From: Verticillium longisporum
Taxonomy: Eukaryota; Ascomycota; Sordariomycetes; Glomerellales; Plectosphaerellaceae
NCBI GenBank assembly: GCA_019188255.1
Contig: JAETXT010000004.1
Location: 4,650,001 to 4,714,000, forward strand
Direction of reading: 5' to 3'
Length of the DNA: 64,000 bases
Below, piece after piece: positions 10,812 through 22,127 of the stretch. A program made the translations under genes and the position numbers. The notes under the pieces are model-generated. The model was given only the letters and a program-made list of their open reading frames with translations, was not told the origin of the DNA and did no database searches. The number at the start of each line of letters is the position of its first letter. Positions within the stretch are counted from its first letter, which is position 1.

Positions 10812-11497
10812 GTGGGGCGCTCGTCGTGGTCCTTTGAGCTAGCATGTCTCGCACCTGAGCTGAGCACCCTACCTCCTCGCACCACATTTCACCAACCTTT
10901 CACAACGTCTTGTTCAAAGTGTCAACGAAGCTTTCCAAATGACAAAAGAGGTCAGATGTCCCTGAAAAGCCACTACAGATACCATGAAGGGAAAATCGCC
11001 TATGCCTGCATGAGCGATGAACTTGCACCTGGTACCAAAGCCGGATGTGGTAGGGCATATCAATTCAAAATTATCCTGCAAACCCACTTGTCATCAGGAC
11101 CTGATCAACGTCTCAAGCGACCTCCCCGCGAAGCTTTTGGTCAGTTCATGACGTCCATATCATATCTCTAAGGAATCAACAGTCTGGCAACACATATTCC
11201 CACTCGAGGCAGGTCATCGATGGAGGACATCCAAGCTTCCACCAACACAGAGAGCCAGAGACAACTGCAAAATCAGGGACAACCGAAGAGTCTCAATCTA
11301 GGCTCGGGGCCGTCAAGAGACGATTCAGAAAGATGAAGGCCAGACTTCAGAAGGCTGAAGAACAGATCAGTTACCAGGACGTCTGTATGAAGCAAGCTCA
11401 AGCTGATTATGAGTTACAAGATGAGCGGTTTACATCGGTCATAGCCGACCAGAACAAAAAAACTGCAGTCTATCATAACGGCACTATCAAGGCTTGA
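10812..11497 (+). CDS. degenerate C2H2-like / coiled-coil gene
   Basis: The first frame (to 11171) has a zinc-finger-like pair. CSKCQ...SHYRYH has C-x2-C and H-x3-H but a longer loop than the usual 12 residues. It is followed by a Cys/His block (ACMSDE...GCGRAY...LQTH). A second frame then runs to a stop at 11497 and codes for a basic heptad-rich helix (KRRFRKMKARLQKAEEQI). They are probably exons of one putative nuclear protein, but I found no clean intron. The 5' start is unresolved: 10812 is GTG and no in-frame ATG precedes the finger. It could equally be a relic. Confidence 0.35.
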
Positions 11498-11576
11498 AGG
11501 TCACTTTCCCGTTCAGACAGCCTTTCATTCCGGCAATTACAACGCTCTCGCCTGGCCACACCATCCTCATCCCACC

Positions 11577-11903
11577 ATGCGGTCAATTGCTGGGGTCAGT
11601 CGTCCGCCGTCATCTCTGGACGGACCTCATGAACAGGGGTGGCTCAACTGCCTAAGCGTGCCTAATTCACTGTCAAGAGTCAATGCCGTGCAGCCTCAAC
11701 AACAAAGAGCCATCTCGCACGGCACACCGCCGAGTGCGGAGGCCAGCACAAAGCAAGCTTTAGCACAGAACCAACCATGCAGTAGGAGAGGTAGCAGTGA
11801 TAGATCTTCGGATATCTTACCGCAGTATAATGGGACAGGTGTCATGATGGGCATCACTCACTCATCCACTTTCGAGGTGCCTGGAGGTGGGGTCTCGATG
11901 TGA
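11577..11903 (+). CDS. hypothetical low-complexity protein
   Basis: ATG 11577 to stop 11903, 108 aa, rich in Ser, Gln, Pro and Gly with no domain. It lies 80 bp downstream of the zinc-finger/coiled-coil frames and could be their 3' exon, because Q/S-rich tails are common in fungal zinc-finger proteins. It could also be chance. Confidence 0.2.
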   Translation: MRSIAGVSRPPSSLDGPHEQGWLNCLSVPNSLSRVNAVQPQQQRAISHGTPPSAEASTKQALAQNQPCSRRGSSDRSSDILPQYNGTGVMMGITHSSTFEVPGGGVSM

Positions 11904-13089
11904 TCAATCCGGACACCAGGCTCGCCTTGTCGAAATACCTGACATCCTCTTCGTTAAGTGGTTCAGACGATAACCCTGGTTTTCAAGTCTTCGTGCTCAG
12001 ATCGTCCTGCTGACTTCTTATGGCGAGGCAGAAGCTACGAGAGCCTCACGGACGAGCGGCACCTAGCCTTATTCGCCATATCCCGGTCCCCCAGTCCACA
12101 GGACACCTTCTCAGGCTAGGTTGATTTGCAGGACGTGCTCGTGCGCGTGCTCATCGTCGGATTTTGGACAGCCGAAAGAACCACAGAGTAAACGGGAGGT
12201 TGAGATGGATGTTGGTCATTCACGATGAAGTTCGAGCAAGGCTGGCGGCGACAGGAAGATATCACATGCCGAAATGAAGCTCTTCGCGTACGCAATTTCT
12301 TTTATTCATAGACTCATAGACTCTTGAGCAGCGAACCATGTCTCGGATACACTACGTCTAAGCTTCATCAAGCCCGGTGACATACAATGATTGCACTGTC
12401 GCTCTTGCGTCTGCTTTTCGCAATCCCCCCATCACTCCCCTTCCTACTTCTGCCAAGCACAGACTGTGCGAGGCGGTGTTTCGGTCGTAGCTGAGGGCCT
12501 CGTTGTCATTAAGGGGGTTTCACACATCACTCGGTCTTGTGGTGCTGTATGCATCGTTTTGGTATTGCGTGCGATAGGTGCATGAGGTCGCGCCTATACT
12601 GACGTTATTACTAAGCTGTACATGATCTCTCTGCGCGCCGTTCTCAGGGCTTTGGTTACGAAGATGTAAGATCTAATCTGGTCGTTTATTTGTTTTACTG
12701 GTCTTTGAGGGGATATCTGTCACAAGGCATTGAACATACAATGCTGTTCCGTGTTTTACTCTTCATATGCACGTATGTTTTATTTTCCCTACTACGTTCG
12801 TTATATCCCCTTTGCTCGTTGTCTGCTGTTTGTTTCTTCTTCACTCCTTCGTCTCTAGAACTGCTACGAGCTATAATTAGTGAACCTTATGGAGTCTACC
12901 CATGCCGAGGCACAGCCTTGGTCAACCGGCTGGCCGATCTCAAATTCACTGATCGGCAGACTGCTCTTGGGCGAGGCTTCTGAGGTCAAAGCCAAGCGTC
13001 ACCCACCCGGCCCCTTTCGCCCACTTTCTCACTTCCACCCCAACACCAACACACTACATGACACTGCACGCAACATCCTCTACAGAACG
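11904..13089. other. intergenic, nothing supported
   Basis: No convincing gene. 12,600-12,880 is T-rich and opens a hydrophobic frame (12690-12983) that looks like composition rather than coding. The last part (12,980-13,089) is C/A-rich leader sequence before the next gene. Confidence 0.4.
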
Positions 13090-14360
13090 ATGACAGAGCG
13101 ATTTGAGGACAGCACTCCGGACGCCGCGCCGAAGCAGCGGAGGATTTGTCGCACGGCTGTTGATATCGCCAAAAACAAGCACGCTGATGCTGCGGCAATA
13201 GCCAAATTCGCTCTCGACCACCGAATTAAAGAGAACAGGCGCTCATCCGATCCGAGCCATACGAAGCGACTCGCCCGGCACATTTCACAGCTGCGATATG
13301 CTCAAACTGATCGCCTAGCGGAGCTTCCCCTCGGTGCCTTCGTTGATCTGACTCGATCTCTCACGCCCTCGGAATGGATGGCCATAGAAAATAGCCCAGA
13401 TCAGTTCAGGCGTGCGATGGAATTTTACGGAAACCAGGTCCTCGAACTTGATGCCACCTGGGTGACGTACTACAGAAATCTCGATCCACGATGTGCCCGA
13501 CTCTGTCTCTCAGGTATGCTGCTTTGATCATGTAGATGACATACACCGCTATTAACACCGGCACAGGAGTAGTTCTTGACGCTTGGAAAGGAGACGTCAG
13601 CGCAATTCTCGCTGACATGGCCAAAGTATCTAACAAGGCCTCTGTCGATCAGGTGAGCGTTGAGGGACGCGATGACTCGTCGCAAAGCACCTCTATACGA
13701 GCGACACCACACGCCGGAGCATCAGGGTCCGACAGGCTGATCCACGTTGGACAAGATATCGCTACTGCGGAGGGCATTCAAGAAGACCAAGACGACCAAG
13801 ACGACCTTGCTGCGAACGCCCAGCGTGATATCGTCAATCGAGCAGATGCCTTGTGCAGGCAGACGCAAGAGGGCAGTCTTCTTCAGCCCAAGGCAACCAA
13901 CGGGCTGGACGACGTGATGACTCACCCAGCGGTGCAAGTGGCTTCCGACCATGACGAATATAGCGAGGACATTGAACAAACGACGGCGGAAAAGTTTCGA
14001 CGGGAGCTAGCGATGTATGCAATGGCTCAAGGTGTTCCCCCTTCCTCGAGAGCCCAGTTGGCGAAGAGGCTGCGGGAGACGACGAACCAGAGTATCAGGC
14101 ATCTCCATCGGTCGGCTCTTCATGGGATCGGTATGTTGCCAACGAATCTGGATCGCGTGTTTCAAGACTTGCGCACATCATTCCAATCGTCGGATACCTG
14201 GGCCCTCGAGCGCATGTTGAGGTTGGAATGTTCTACTTATGTGTCGGTGGATATAGATACCATCGGCGATTACGAGTTCAAGATCAAGGTGAGCAGGGAT
14301 GCTGGATTGGGGATTGTCAAGAAATATTGCTTGCCGATACTCATCCGAGGTCTCGAATAA
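13090..14360 (+). CDS. hypothetical protein, 405 aa, two exons
   Basis: Exon 1 is 13090-13513 and exon 2 is 13567-14360. The 53-nt intron has a GTATGC donor, a CTATTAACA branch region and a CACAG acceptor, and joins in phase 1 to give one frame of 406 codons. The N-terminal third is helical and basic (about residues 15-90), followed by an alpha-helical block containing PSEWMAIENSPDQFRRAMEF. The middle is acidic and disordered (DQDDQDD). The C-terminal 130 residues are again folded-looking, ending with a VSVDIDTIGDYEFKIKV strand region. The consistent splice phase argues for a real gene. No family recognised; upstream in-frame ATGs exist but add low-complexity sequence. Confidence 0.6.
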
Positions 14361-16424
14361 TAGCTTTTGCCTCGTACAAATGTACACATTGTCCTTTAAC
14401 TGCCACGCCACTCTGTTTCTCCTTGCTATTCCATGCTTGCCATTTTGTGCTACCTCCGTCTCTGATCTGTGCACAGCCTTCCAATACCTCCACGATAATA
14501 GAGCTCGAGACATTGGTGCGCTCTATGCGCCAGTAATACTCATGGCCTCGCTTGAGGTCATCGCTGTCCTTGAAGATGTCGGCGGGTGCGTGATGAGGAA
14601 TCCCTCTCGTGGAACGTACAGTCATGGCTGGAAAAATAGCTTCTACCACCATCTCTGGCTGATAAGCCCAGTGCAGCGCGCTTAAGGATCGACCCGAGGA
14701 AGTAACGATCCCCAAGAGCATGATGCTTTTACAGACCACTGACTACCCTTATTCCACCGCCGAACGACAGCTCTCGATCTCGATGCGGGGTCGTATATAC
14801 CTCGGCGTCTTACAGATCAGTATACATGGTCCGTGCACACAAAGCTCGTCGCACGCCATCCGGACGGAGGGTACTGGAGCTGTCTCCTCATGACGTCCTG
14901 CACATTAGCTGTCGTGGCCACCGATTGTCGGACGCATTACAAACGACAGGGAAGGAGTCATCACCTAGCTTTTGACGCCGCGGCGTCGGCGGCTGCTAAG
15001 AATAGTTGTCGGAAGCGGGGTTCAGAGTCCGGCGCGCCCTGCTGGAAGTCGGCCTGTGCGGTTCGGGGCCGAATCAAAGAGCATGGAAGTGGGGCCTGCA
15101 CCGATGGTCACAGCCCGGTGCCGTCCTGGATGCGGGTTCTTGACGCCGGACCCTTGTGCATAGAGTCATGGACAAAAATAAGCCAGGACAGGACGAAGGC
15201 ACCGGCAGGTTTGCCCGGCTATTTAACAAGGCTGGCTGCGATCGCCTTTTTTTTTGTTCATTTCAAAGACTGCGCCAGGTCCAATAGCTTCATCGAGATT
15301 GTTCTTCCGCTTCTCCTTGCTAGGTGTTTTTCTTTTGACAGGTGCTGAAGCATCCGAGTCCTCCATCAAGGCGCGGGCGCTCAGAGGTCCGTCATCCATA
15401 AAGGGTCAGCCACCGCCCCTTGCTCACCTCCCCCCACTGCACCACCGCTCGCCTACCATGAGCAACGTTACCATGCTGATGCCGGGGCACGATGGTCGCC
15501 ATGAGATTTGCAAGTCACGGCGTGGCCTTATGCGAGGCAGCATTGCATTGCCTGTAGCAGCCCGTCCATTACGCGGCACCCGCAGCCGGGCCTCTCTCAG
15601 TCTTTCATTCTAGGGGCACCACAGGCAGCCTGTCCGGTGGCCGATCAATCTGCCCTGACATGGAACAAGAGCCATTCACGGTGCACTCTTCGGTGAACTC
15701 TATGCCGTCCACGTTGCGCCACGCACGAGCCCGTGCCTTGGTGCTGGGAGACGGACACGTTGCTCCCGTCACGGAGCTGCCGCTTCCATCCACTTTGCTG
15801 ACACGAGGATCGACGGCGCCGCAGGGAATGCCGTGGAGAGGTCCCCTACTTGATGTGCGTACAAGGTGTATGACGGTCGTGGTAGCTGATATCGAGACCG
15901 TGGGGCCTGTACCCAGGTTCATGGGCCGCAGACAGCCCTTGGCGTCGTTGTTGAACCACAGCGACGAAGACTAGCAGTTCAGCAGAAGCGGTCGTCGTCT
16001 GGTGTGGAGTATGATGTTCGTCGAGAGAGCAATATGGGTTTAGGTCAGTTCTGAATGGAGACGCCGGAAGCATTCACTGTGCATTGGTTCTCGCGTATAT
16101 AAACCCGCTATCCTCTCGTTTCAACAACAATAAATACATCACGGTCAACACTCTCCAGTGCCCCGTGGTCCGACGTGCAAAGCGCCCCGCCGTGGCTCGA
16201 AGCGGCGCTGTACTTTGAAATTCGATGGGATACTTTTGGCAGCATCAGCTCACATCTGAGCCGTTTCGAACGTGGGACTCTCACTGCGCCGCATCACATC
16301 GTACAGCATGGCTCGCGAGCCGTCGTTCGGAAGTAATGGACTGAGTCTTTCATCTCCGATCGCTCAACCTCGCAACGCCGAACACCCCACTTCCGCAGTC
16401 GACTAGTTCTGCCGCTTATCTCGA
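14361..16424. other. 2-kb stretch without supported gene
   Basis: Several frames of 60-170 codons occur on both strands, but none has domain-like composition, a plausible splice partner or a promoter I would trust. A T10 run lies near 15246. A TATA-like TATATAAACC lies near 16096 on the plus strand. Confidence 0.4.
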
Positions 16425-16856
16425 TCAATTAAAGAGTAGCAACAGAGGGCTGTCTGGGGCATCCAGAACTTTCCCTCCCCGGCGAGACGCGATTGCTGCG
16501 TAAGCACGCGGAGTCTGCTCGACAAAGTATGATAGACGACGTGTGTCGGCGCGCAATATCACATGGTGGCGGGGTTGGCTCTCTAAGGCGATGCTAGCCT
16601 CAACAACACCAAACTGTTGAAGATGCTGGTTATCCGTGTGGAAGACGATGTGGCCGAAAGGATACATCCAAGGGTCTATGCTGCTCAACGCGATCGCGTC
16701 GCAGGCTTGCCAACCGGAAGCGAAGCCGTCGTCATCCGCAGTGGAAAAGAAACGAACAGGGGCCTGGAAACCACCTCCACGGCAATTGAGAGTCACTGAA
16801 ACGGCACGCAATGCGTTGCCGTTGCTGTCGACGGCCTGGCAGGTAACCAAAACCAT
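16425..16856 (-). CDS. transthyretin-like beta-sandwich protein (paralog 1)
   Basis: 143 aa from ATG 16856; an in-frame ATG at 16910 and a longer frame to 17090 exist, but the paralog at 23394 starts at the equivalent methionine. Both begin VTCQ, then D-x-NG-x-x-L, a V-x-L-x-C strand, and a T-x-D-x-DG turn followed by W. This recalls transthyretin/HIUase or CNA-B-like sandwiches; the fold is an inference. The second half has HHVILRADTRRLSYFVEQ, matching HHILLCINRVEPSYRVQ in the paralog. It lacks that paralog's long basic tail. No signal peptide, so probably intracellular. Confidence 0.5.
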   Translation of the reverse strand: MVLVTCQAVDSNGNALRAVSVTLNCRGGGFQAPVRFFSTADDDGFASGWQACDAIALSSIDPWMYPFGHIVFHTDNQHLQQFGVVEASIALESQPRHHVILRADTRRLSYFVEQTPRAYAAIASRRGGKVLDAPDSPLLLLFN

Positions 16857-17989
16857 GGCAGGTGGATATTGAACAAGAGTTCCATCGCTTGGGCGCGACG
16901 TGCTATTCATGTTAAATACGTTGAGAGCTACTACACACAGCAGTCTCGTCGCTTTGCAGCGTACCAGGGTGACACGATAATGGCCACGCGGCAATCGATT
17001 GCCATGACCTTCTTTGAAGCGGGGCTCAATAATTAGATCCGAAAGCCTCCCTCTTACTTTACAATATGGGCGCTCTGAGCATGACAGCAAGACTTGAAGC
17101 CATTACTTGTAGCCCGTCAGCGGCCAGGGGCAAACGGTCGACCAAGGGAGCAGAGACATCCAAATTGTCGTACGACGGGTTCAAAAGTGAATTGCGACTA
17201 TTCGCCGTTGTCCAACAGCAGCACACTTGTGACAAGCGGTGGCAGTGCAGGCGCTAGCTTCCCGTATAGCTTTAAGCTCCTAACTGACTTGGAACCCATC
17301 CTCTCGGCAGCAGCCTGTCCATATTAAAATAGGGCATACACCTTCCCAGTCTGGCACAGCGCAAGTGGGCGCCCATTCCTTCTGCGAGACATTGTCTCCA
17401 GTGCAAACGCGGGCGATAAGAGCAAGACCTCAATCCCGACCGGAAGCCTCATGCACTATGTAGGATACCTTCCAGCTGCTCTACGCCAATGAGTTGGCTC
17501 GACGAGCGTCACCCAAATATTGGGCGAAGAGGGGCCGATGGCCGGCCGGCTGGTAAGACTTTCTGGAGCTAAGTGAACCTGAACTGACGCAAGCGAAGCG
17601 ATGGCAGGCCCTTCTTCGTGGGCGAATATCCAAAAGTGGGAATAGAGCGCGCGCTTAGTGACCACTGATGGGTGCACAACACCACAATTGCCATGTGTCA
17701 ATTCCAGCTCCAATTTCAAACTACACGTGTGCTGCACTCTGGCTGTAACCTGGATTCGAATGGGAAGGGACGAGGAAAGATTGAGGCCCCATGCCGCTGG
17801 CTCTGTACTGTACAGTGTTTCCTGGCGTTCACTGATTGATTTCGGAAACAGAGATCGGAAAAGAATCGTGTCCACTCCGCCCTCATCGTCTCTCTCGGGT
17901 ACAAAACCAACAAACTTCCTTGCTACCAAGACACGAACGGAGTGCACACATCGTGTATCCTTTCGAAAGCGAGTTTCCTTTCAAAGGCC

Positions 17990-18520
17990 ATGCGTACCGA
18001 GCCATCCGTGACAGAAAAGAGCCTTCCGGCCTTGCCATCTAGGCCGAAGCAACAGCACAAGGAGGATGACCGAAGTCGACGATTGCGTGACCTCCACAAG
18101 CTATGGAAACGCCCGCCAGTGACGATCGCGTCCAGCGGGCCCGCGGTGGAGATTCTTAGCCTCGAAGAAGACCCACCGCAAAAGGCCAAATTGCTACGAA
18201 GAGACAACGAGACACTAAGGCAAGAAGTAGCAATGCTACGTGCAGCACAGCGCACTGACAAGAATCGTATCGACGACCTCGTCCAAGAGCTGGAGCGCGC
18301 ACGTCAGAACACTGCGGAACAGAGCCGACGAATTGCAAAAGTGATCAGCGCCGTCAACAAGGCGTTTTCGGAATACAAAAAGTGGATGCGAAAGTCGCTG
18401 GAGATGGAGTCGGCAGAGATATCGTCGTTGTCCAGTGCGGATTCGCAGGGCATCATTCCCATAGGCCAAAGCGCCTTCTCTGATGATGACGACGATAGTG
18501 TGTATAGTTCTTACGTCTAG
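17990..18520 (+). CDS. coiled-coil protein, 176 aa
   Basis: I chose ATG 17990 rather than 17942 because the extra residues are atypical. The order is a disordered basic N-terminus (RSRRLRDLHKLWKR), then a coiled coil of about 85 residues from KLLRRDNETLRQEV to EYKKWMRKSLEME, then an acidic Ser/Asp-rich tail (DDDDDSVYSS). The layout suggests a small nuclear or cytoskeletal adaptor. A weak basic region just before the coil recalls bZIP order but has no bZIP signature, so I do not call DNA binding. No family recognised. Confidence 0.5.
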   Translation: MRTEPSVTEKSLPALPSRPKQQHKEDDRSRRLRDLHKLWKRPPVTIASSGPAVEILSLEEDPPQKAKLLRRDNETLRQEVAMLRAAQRTDKNRIDDLVQELERARQNTAEQSRRIAKVISAVNKAFSEYKKWMRKSLEMESAEISSLSSADSQGIIPIGQSAFSDDDDDSVYSSYV

Positions 18521-19596
18521 TGCTGTGCAGAGGGGTTGCTGGATCGAGCGGGGCGGTTCTTTGATGGCGCGAAAGAAGCAGCCTCCTGACATTGCGGCGT
18601 TGTCGGGTTTCCGGAGAAGTTGTCGTGGCTGGCAGAGACATTTTCAAAAGAATGGCATCGATGAAGAGATCTTTCTCACGCCGCTTGCCGCGAGCATGCT
18701 GGGTTCACTGCAACTCAGAGCAGTGAAAGAGAGGTGCCCAGACGGAACAGCCCCAATCTCGGGTGATAAACGACAACGAGAGTGTTTGAAAGACTAGTGT
18801 TGCTTTTCCTTGTCTCCAGCCGAATGGCAGCTGCCGCAGCCTTCGCAATTACAATCGTATTCACATCAGCAGAACATCAGTAGAGGGAACTGAGAAGCTT
18901 GTGAGGAAAGCCTTCACCAGCCATTCACCCATATCATTTATGTCTGCAAAGTCAATACAGGCACAGCGGCAGCTTGTTGTGGCGCTGGCGTCGGCCTTCT
19001 CCTGCCCACAGCTCCAATAGGCACGGCTGCCACAGGGTAAGACGCAGTCTGCTCCGGCTGGTGAGTGCTGCGTCTACAGCTGGAGTGCTACAGCTGGATA
19101 CATTCGAGATGGCGTGTGTGAAGGGGTGAACCAACGAGAGACAGCCCCGAAAAGCAGGACTCGAAGCCTCCAGTGCGAGGTGCATCAACCGCGATCACTC
19201 TTAACGTACGCATTGACCAGGAGGAGGCCGGGGGACGCGAGACCAAGGCTAGACTGTAATCTTTTGTAGCTCCATTGTGCACCCAACTATAAATTGTGGC
19301 TTCCCACCATCGGCCTGTTCTTGATAACCATGCACCATCCTCTTTCATATCATCTTACTTCAATCCATCGTGATGCCGTTTACGACGCCCCTTAGCCCAA
19401 TATTCCAAAGAAACAATGCCACCATGCGATACTCCGATGACGGGCCCGATCGCCATATTCCCACAACGCAGCTCATTGCCAACTACCAGTCCAAGGATGG
19501 CCGACGTGCCGAAAGCTTTGTCCTGACACCGTCCGCGATAACGCAGTCGGTGGCGTTTTTCGTGCTGCCGCAGCCACAACTGATGGGCCTGGCAGC

Positions 19597-20580
19597 ATGG
19601 ATGAAGAAGAACACTATCTGGACACGAGCGAATCCCTAAACTCGTTCAGTGACTTCTCGGACGAAATGACAGCCTACGATGATGTCTTGGGGTATTTTCT
19701 ATCCCTCAAAACCCAAACCATGCCTCTAGAATTTGCGCTGACTTATTGTACCAGAGTAGGAGCGTTTGAATCGTCAAAGGAAACCCATGACAAAGAAAGG
19801 GACAGTTCTGTCCACCTTGTCGACAATGCGAACCAAGAAACCAGAATGTATACCTCGATGAGCGCCACTGAGTCTAATGACGCAAGTAGAAGCAATTCGC
19901 CGCATGTCGCTGCCCTCAACGGCCCATCCACTTCAGATACCGATGGAGCCGGAGGTAGAGGTGTCGAAATGAATCTTTCACCCACGAAACGTTGCAGAAC
20001 GCCCGACATCCCCAACCAGAACAAAAGAAGAAGAGCATCATTGGACCGATCAGACTCCAAAACCAATATTCTATCCAGCGGGGGACGATATCCGTCGTTG
20101 AATAGAAGAGAGAGACCCATTCGGGGTCGTGACGCAGAAGACGACCCAGATGGCCGGAGCAGCATCTCCACATGGCTCGAAGAAGAACCCCTCCGAGATA
20201 CGAGCATAAAAGACACTAAACGCGTTGATATGCTCGCCGTAGCCATCCTCAACCATCAAGGCCGTCACCTTGAAGTTCCATGGGAGCCTAAGACCCCCGT
20301 TACTCACATGAGCCTCACCCAGCTGGAAGAGGGGATCTACGAGCTTTTCGTTCTTGAATGGAATCACCCCAGGTATGACAGACTCCAACTCACGCTGACG
20401 ATTCATGACACCAAAGAGGAGATCTGGATGACTACGATCCTTGGATCACGAGCCTGGGGCAATGATTCGATTCTCGGAAGATGGCAGTCGAAAATCAAAA
20501 TTGGCATCGATGACGCTGTGGCACGAAGCAAAAGCAACCAGCCTCCCCGGGTGTCAGTTCAGGTTGAGGCACACATGTAA
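19597..20580 (+). CDS. hypothetical protein, 327 aa
   Basis: Long open frame from ATG 19597. The first 200 residues are Ser/Asp/Arg-rich and probably disordered, with a nuclear-localisation-like cluster (PNQNKRRRASLDR). The last 115 residues look folded: VDMLAVAILNHQGRHLEVPW, an EEGIYELFVLEWN strand region, LTLTIHDTKEEIWMTT and a basic end. Another frame starting at ATG 19373 overlaps the 5' end and could be an upstream exon, but I see no clean splice. No family recognised; a nuclear protein is possible. Confidence 0.5.
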   Translation: MDEEEHYLDTSESLNSFSDFSDEMTAYDDVLGYFLSLKTQTMPLEFALTYCTRVGAFESSKETHDKERDSSVHLVDNANQETRMYTSMSATESNDASRSNSPHVAALNGPSTSDTDGAGGRGVEMNLSPTKRCRTPDIPNQNKRRRASLDRSDSKTNILSSGGRYPSLNRRERPIRGRDAEDDPDGRSSISTWLEEEPLRDTSIKDTKRVDMLAVAILNHQGRHLEVPWEPKTPVTHMSLTQLEEGIYELFVLEWNHPRYDRLQLTLTIHDTKEEIWMTTILGSRAWGNDSILGRWQSKIKIGIDDAVARSKSNQPPRVSVQVEAHM

Positions 20581-21257
20581 GGCAGTCGGTCCTGTTGGAA
20601 GCAGCATGCTATTTCCCCGGAACTCGAAGGTACCTAATGTCAGCCTGCAGCATCTGTCGGCCTGCACGGATGCGGAGACGTCATGAGACGCAAAACACCA
20701 GCAGACCATTCCTTTTACGCGTGCGCAGTGAGCCGCAATGGAAGTATACCAGCCATGCCGTCAAGAGCCTGGACTTACCAGACAAACAACAGGGTACGGC
20801 TGCCATCTAGGCGCGTTGTAGGAGTTAGTGCGTTGAATCCTTTCGAACCGTCTTCGTTGTGTCTTAGCGTCTTGGACTGGTGAATGTGGATGATTCTTTC
20901 TGCAATTGTATCAGGACATGCCGCCTTGGCTTTGGTTTTGACTGCTGGTTGCAATATTGTCCAGGCGCATGCCGTCCTTCAACACGCGCCCAACTGTCTA
21001 TATCGATCAGCAGGTCTTCGCGGATTTTGGGGTATGCCGCGCAGGACGTCCCTTGCGACAGTCGTTGTCATTCTGATTCCAGATACTGCCTCTCAGAAGC
21101 ACAGGCATCTTGACAGTAGAGTGTCATCAATAAGAGACTACCACTCGAAGTTTGAGGACCTTTGGCACACTGGATTTATATGGAAGTATCTAAGACACAA
21201 TGCTATCCCTCAGTCGAGCTTTTTGATCAGCGGTTGACCAGATCGATGCGGCTCGCA

Positions 21258-22127
21258 CTACTGCCGACGCTTCCCCAGTAGGTTCTTACCGACAATGGGT
21301 CCATCTTGACGCCTGCTGTTGCGATCGCTAGATTTACGATACCGTGCTCCTTGATCTCTATCCACTGCGACGGCTCCGTCCCCGCCATCCCTGGTAAATT
21401 TCTCCACACCATCGTCTCCACTGGACTCCGCATTCAACCCATCCTCACTCACTTTGTCGACCGAGAGATGCCTGTTATGAGCAGATTTGAGTTGACCATC
21501 ATCTGTAGCTTTGAACAGCCAATTTTCCTCATCCAGCTTCTTTTTGCTTGCCAGACATCTCGTTAACCAATCGTGACGAACAAGCTTGATGCGTTTCTGA
21601 TCGGACTTTGGTTGTTTTCGAAGCTCTTTGTTGTATTGGCACACAGAATCGATCAGAGGAAGCCTGTTGAACACCTCCAACTGAGTGGTACAAAGGTGCG
21701 TCATGCGGCCGAGGTTGTCACCGGCAAAGTCAAATCCCCCTCCAAGTCGAACGATGGCATTGCGGACGGCATCCAAATTGTCGATACCTTCAGGTAGTGG
21801 ATATGTCGGTGTGACGGCGATTACGCATCTATCTAAGACGAAAGGCGAGTCATTGCTTTGCGAACCTATTTCGTAAGGGGAAGGGTCCAGAAATTCATTC
21901 GCCTGCCCGGAGTCGATCAGCCAGTCCATGCTGACTACGAAAGTCTCTTGTTGGGAAGCACGAAGAGCTTCCAGGTCGACATACCGCACTCGGTGATGCG
22001 TTGTGCATAGAACATCCGTGGAGGCCCCAACGCGTTGATGATAAACTGCACCAAGCCGTTCGATGCAGGACTTGGCCTCCTCGACAAGAGGCAAGGGTGC
22101 GCTGATGGCGACGCTTTTGATCCCCAT
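21258..22127 (-). CDS. tandem-BRCT protein A, 289 aa, intact
   Basis: Two BRCT repeats fill residues 1-190. BRCT1: strand SVAISAPLPL, helix then RLGAVYHQRV, strand DVLCTTHHRV, and the aromatic signature VVSMDWLIDSGQ. BRCT2: CVIAVTPTYPLPEG, VRLGGGFDF, MTHLCTTQLEV and VRHDWLTRCLASKK. The Gly-Gly turn and the Trp of the last helix are the family hallmarks. The tail is charged and basic, and nuclear-like. Tandem BRCT units commonly bind phosphopeptides in DNA-damage proteins, but the usual Ser-Gly phosphate contact is not evident here, so the ligand is unknown. It has paralogs at 39.8-45.5 kb. No partner domain is fused, which is unusual for BRCT pairs. Confidence 0.8.
   Translation of the reverse strand: MGIKSVAISAPLPLVEEAKSCIERLGAVYHQRVGASTDVLCTTHHRVRYVDLEALRASQQETFVVSMDWLIDSGQANEFLDPSPYEIGSQSNDSPFVLDRCVIAVTPTYPLPEGIDNLDAVRNAIVRLGGGFDFAGDNLGRMTHLCTTQLEVFNRLPLIDSVCQYNKELRKQPKSDQKRIKLVRHDWLTRCLASKKKLDEENWLFKATDDGQLKSAHNRHLSVDKVSEDGLNAESSGDDGVEKFTRDGGDGAVAVDRDQGARYRKSSDRNSRRQDGPIVGKNLLGKRRQ

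Noticed and set aside
17456..17947. 163-codon minus-strand frame upstream of the coiled-coil gene
   Set aside because: It starts at GTG, has no in-frame ATG, and shows no clear similarity to the neighbouring transthyretin-like genes.
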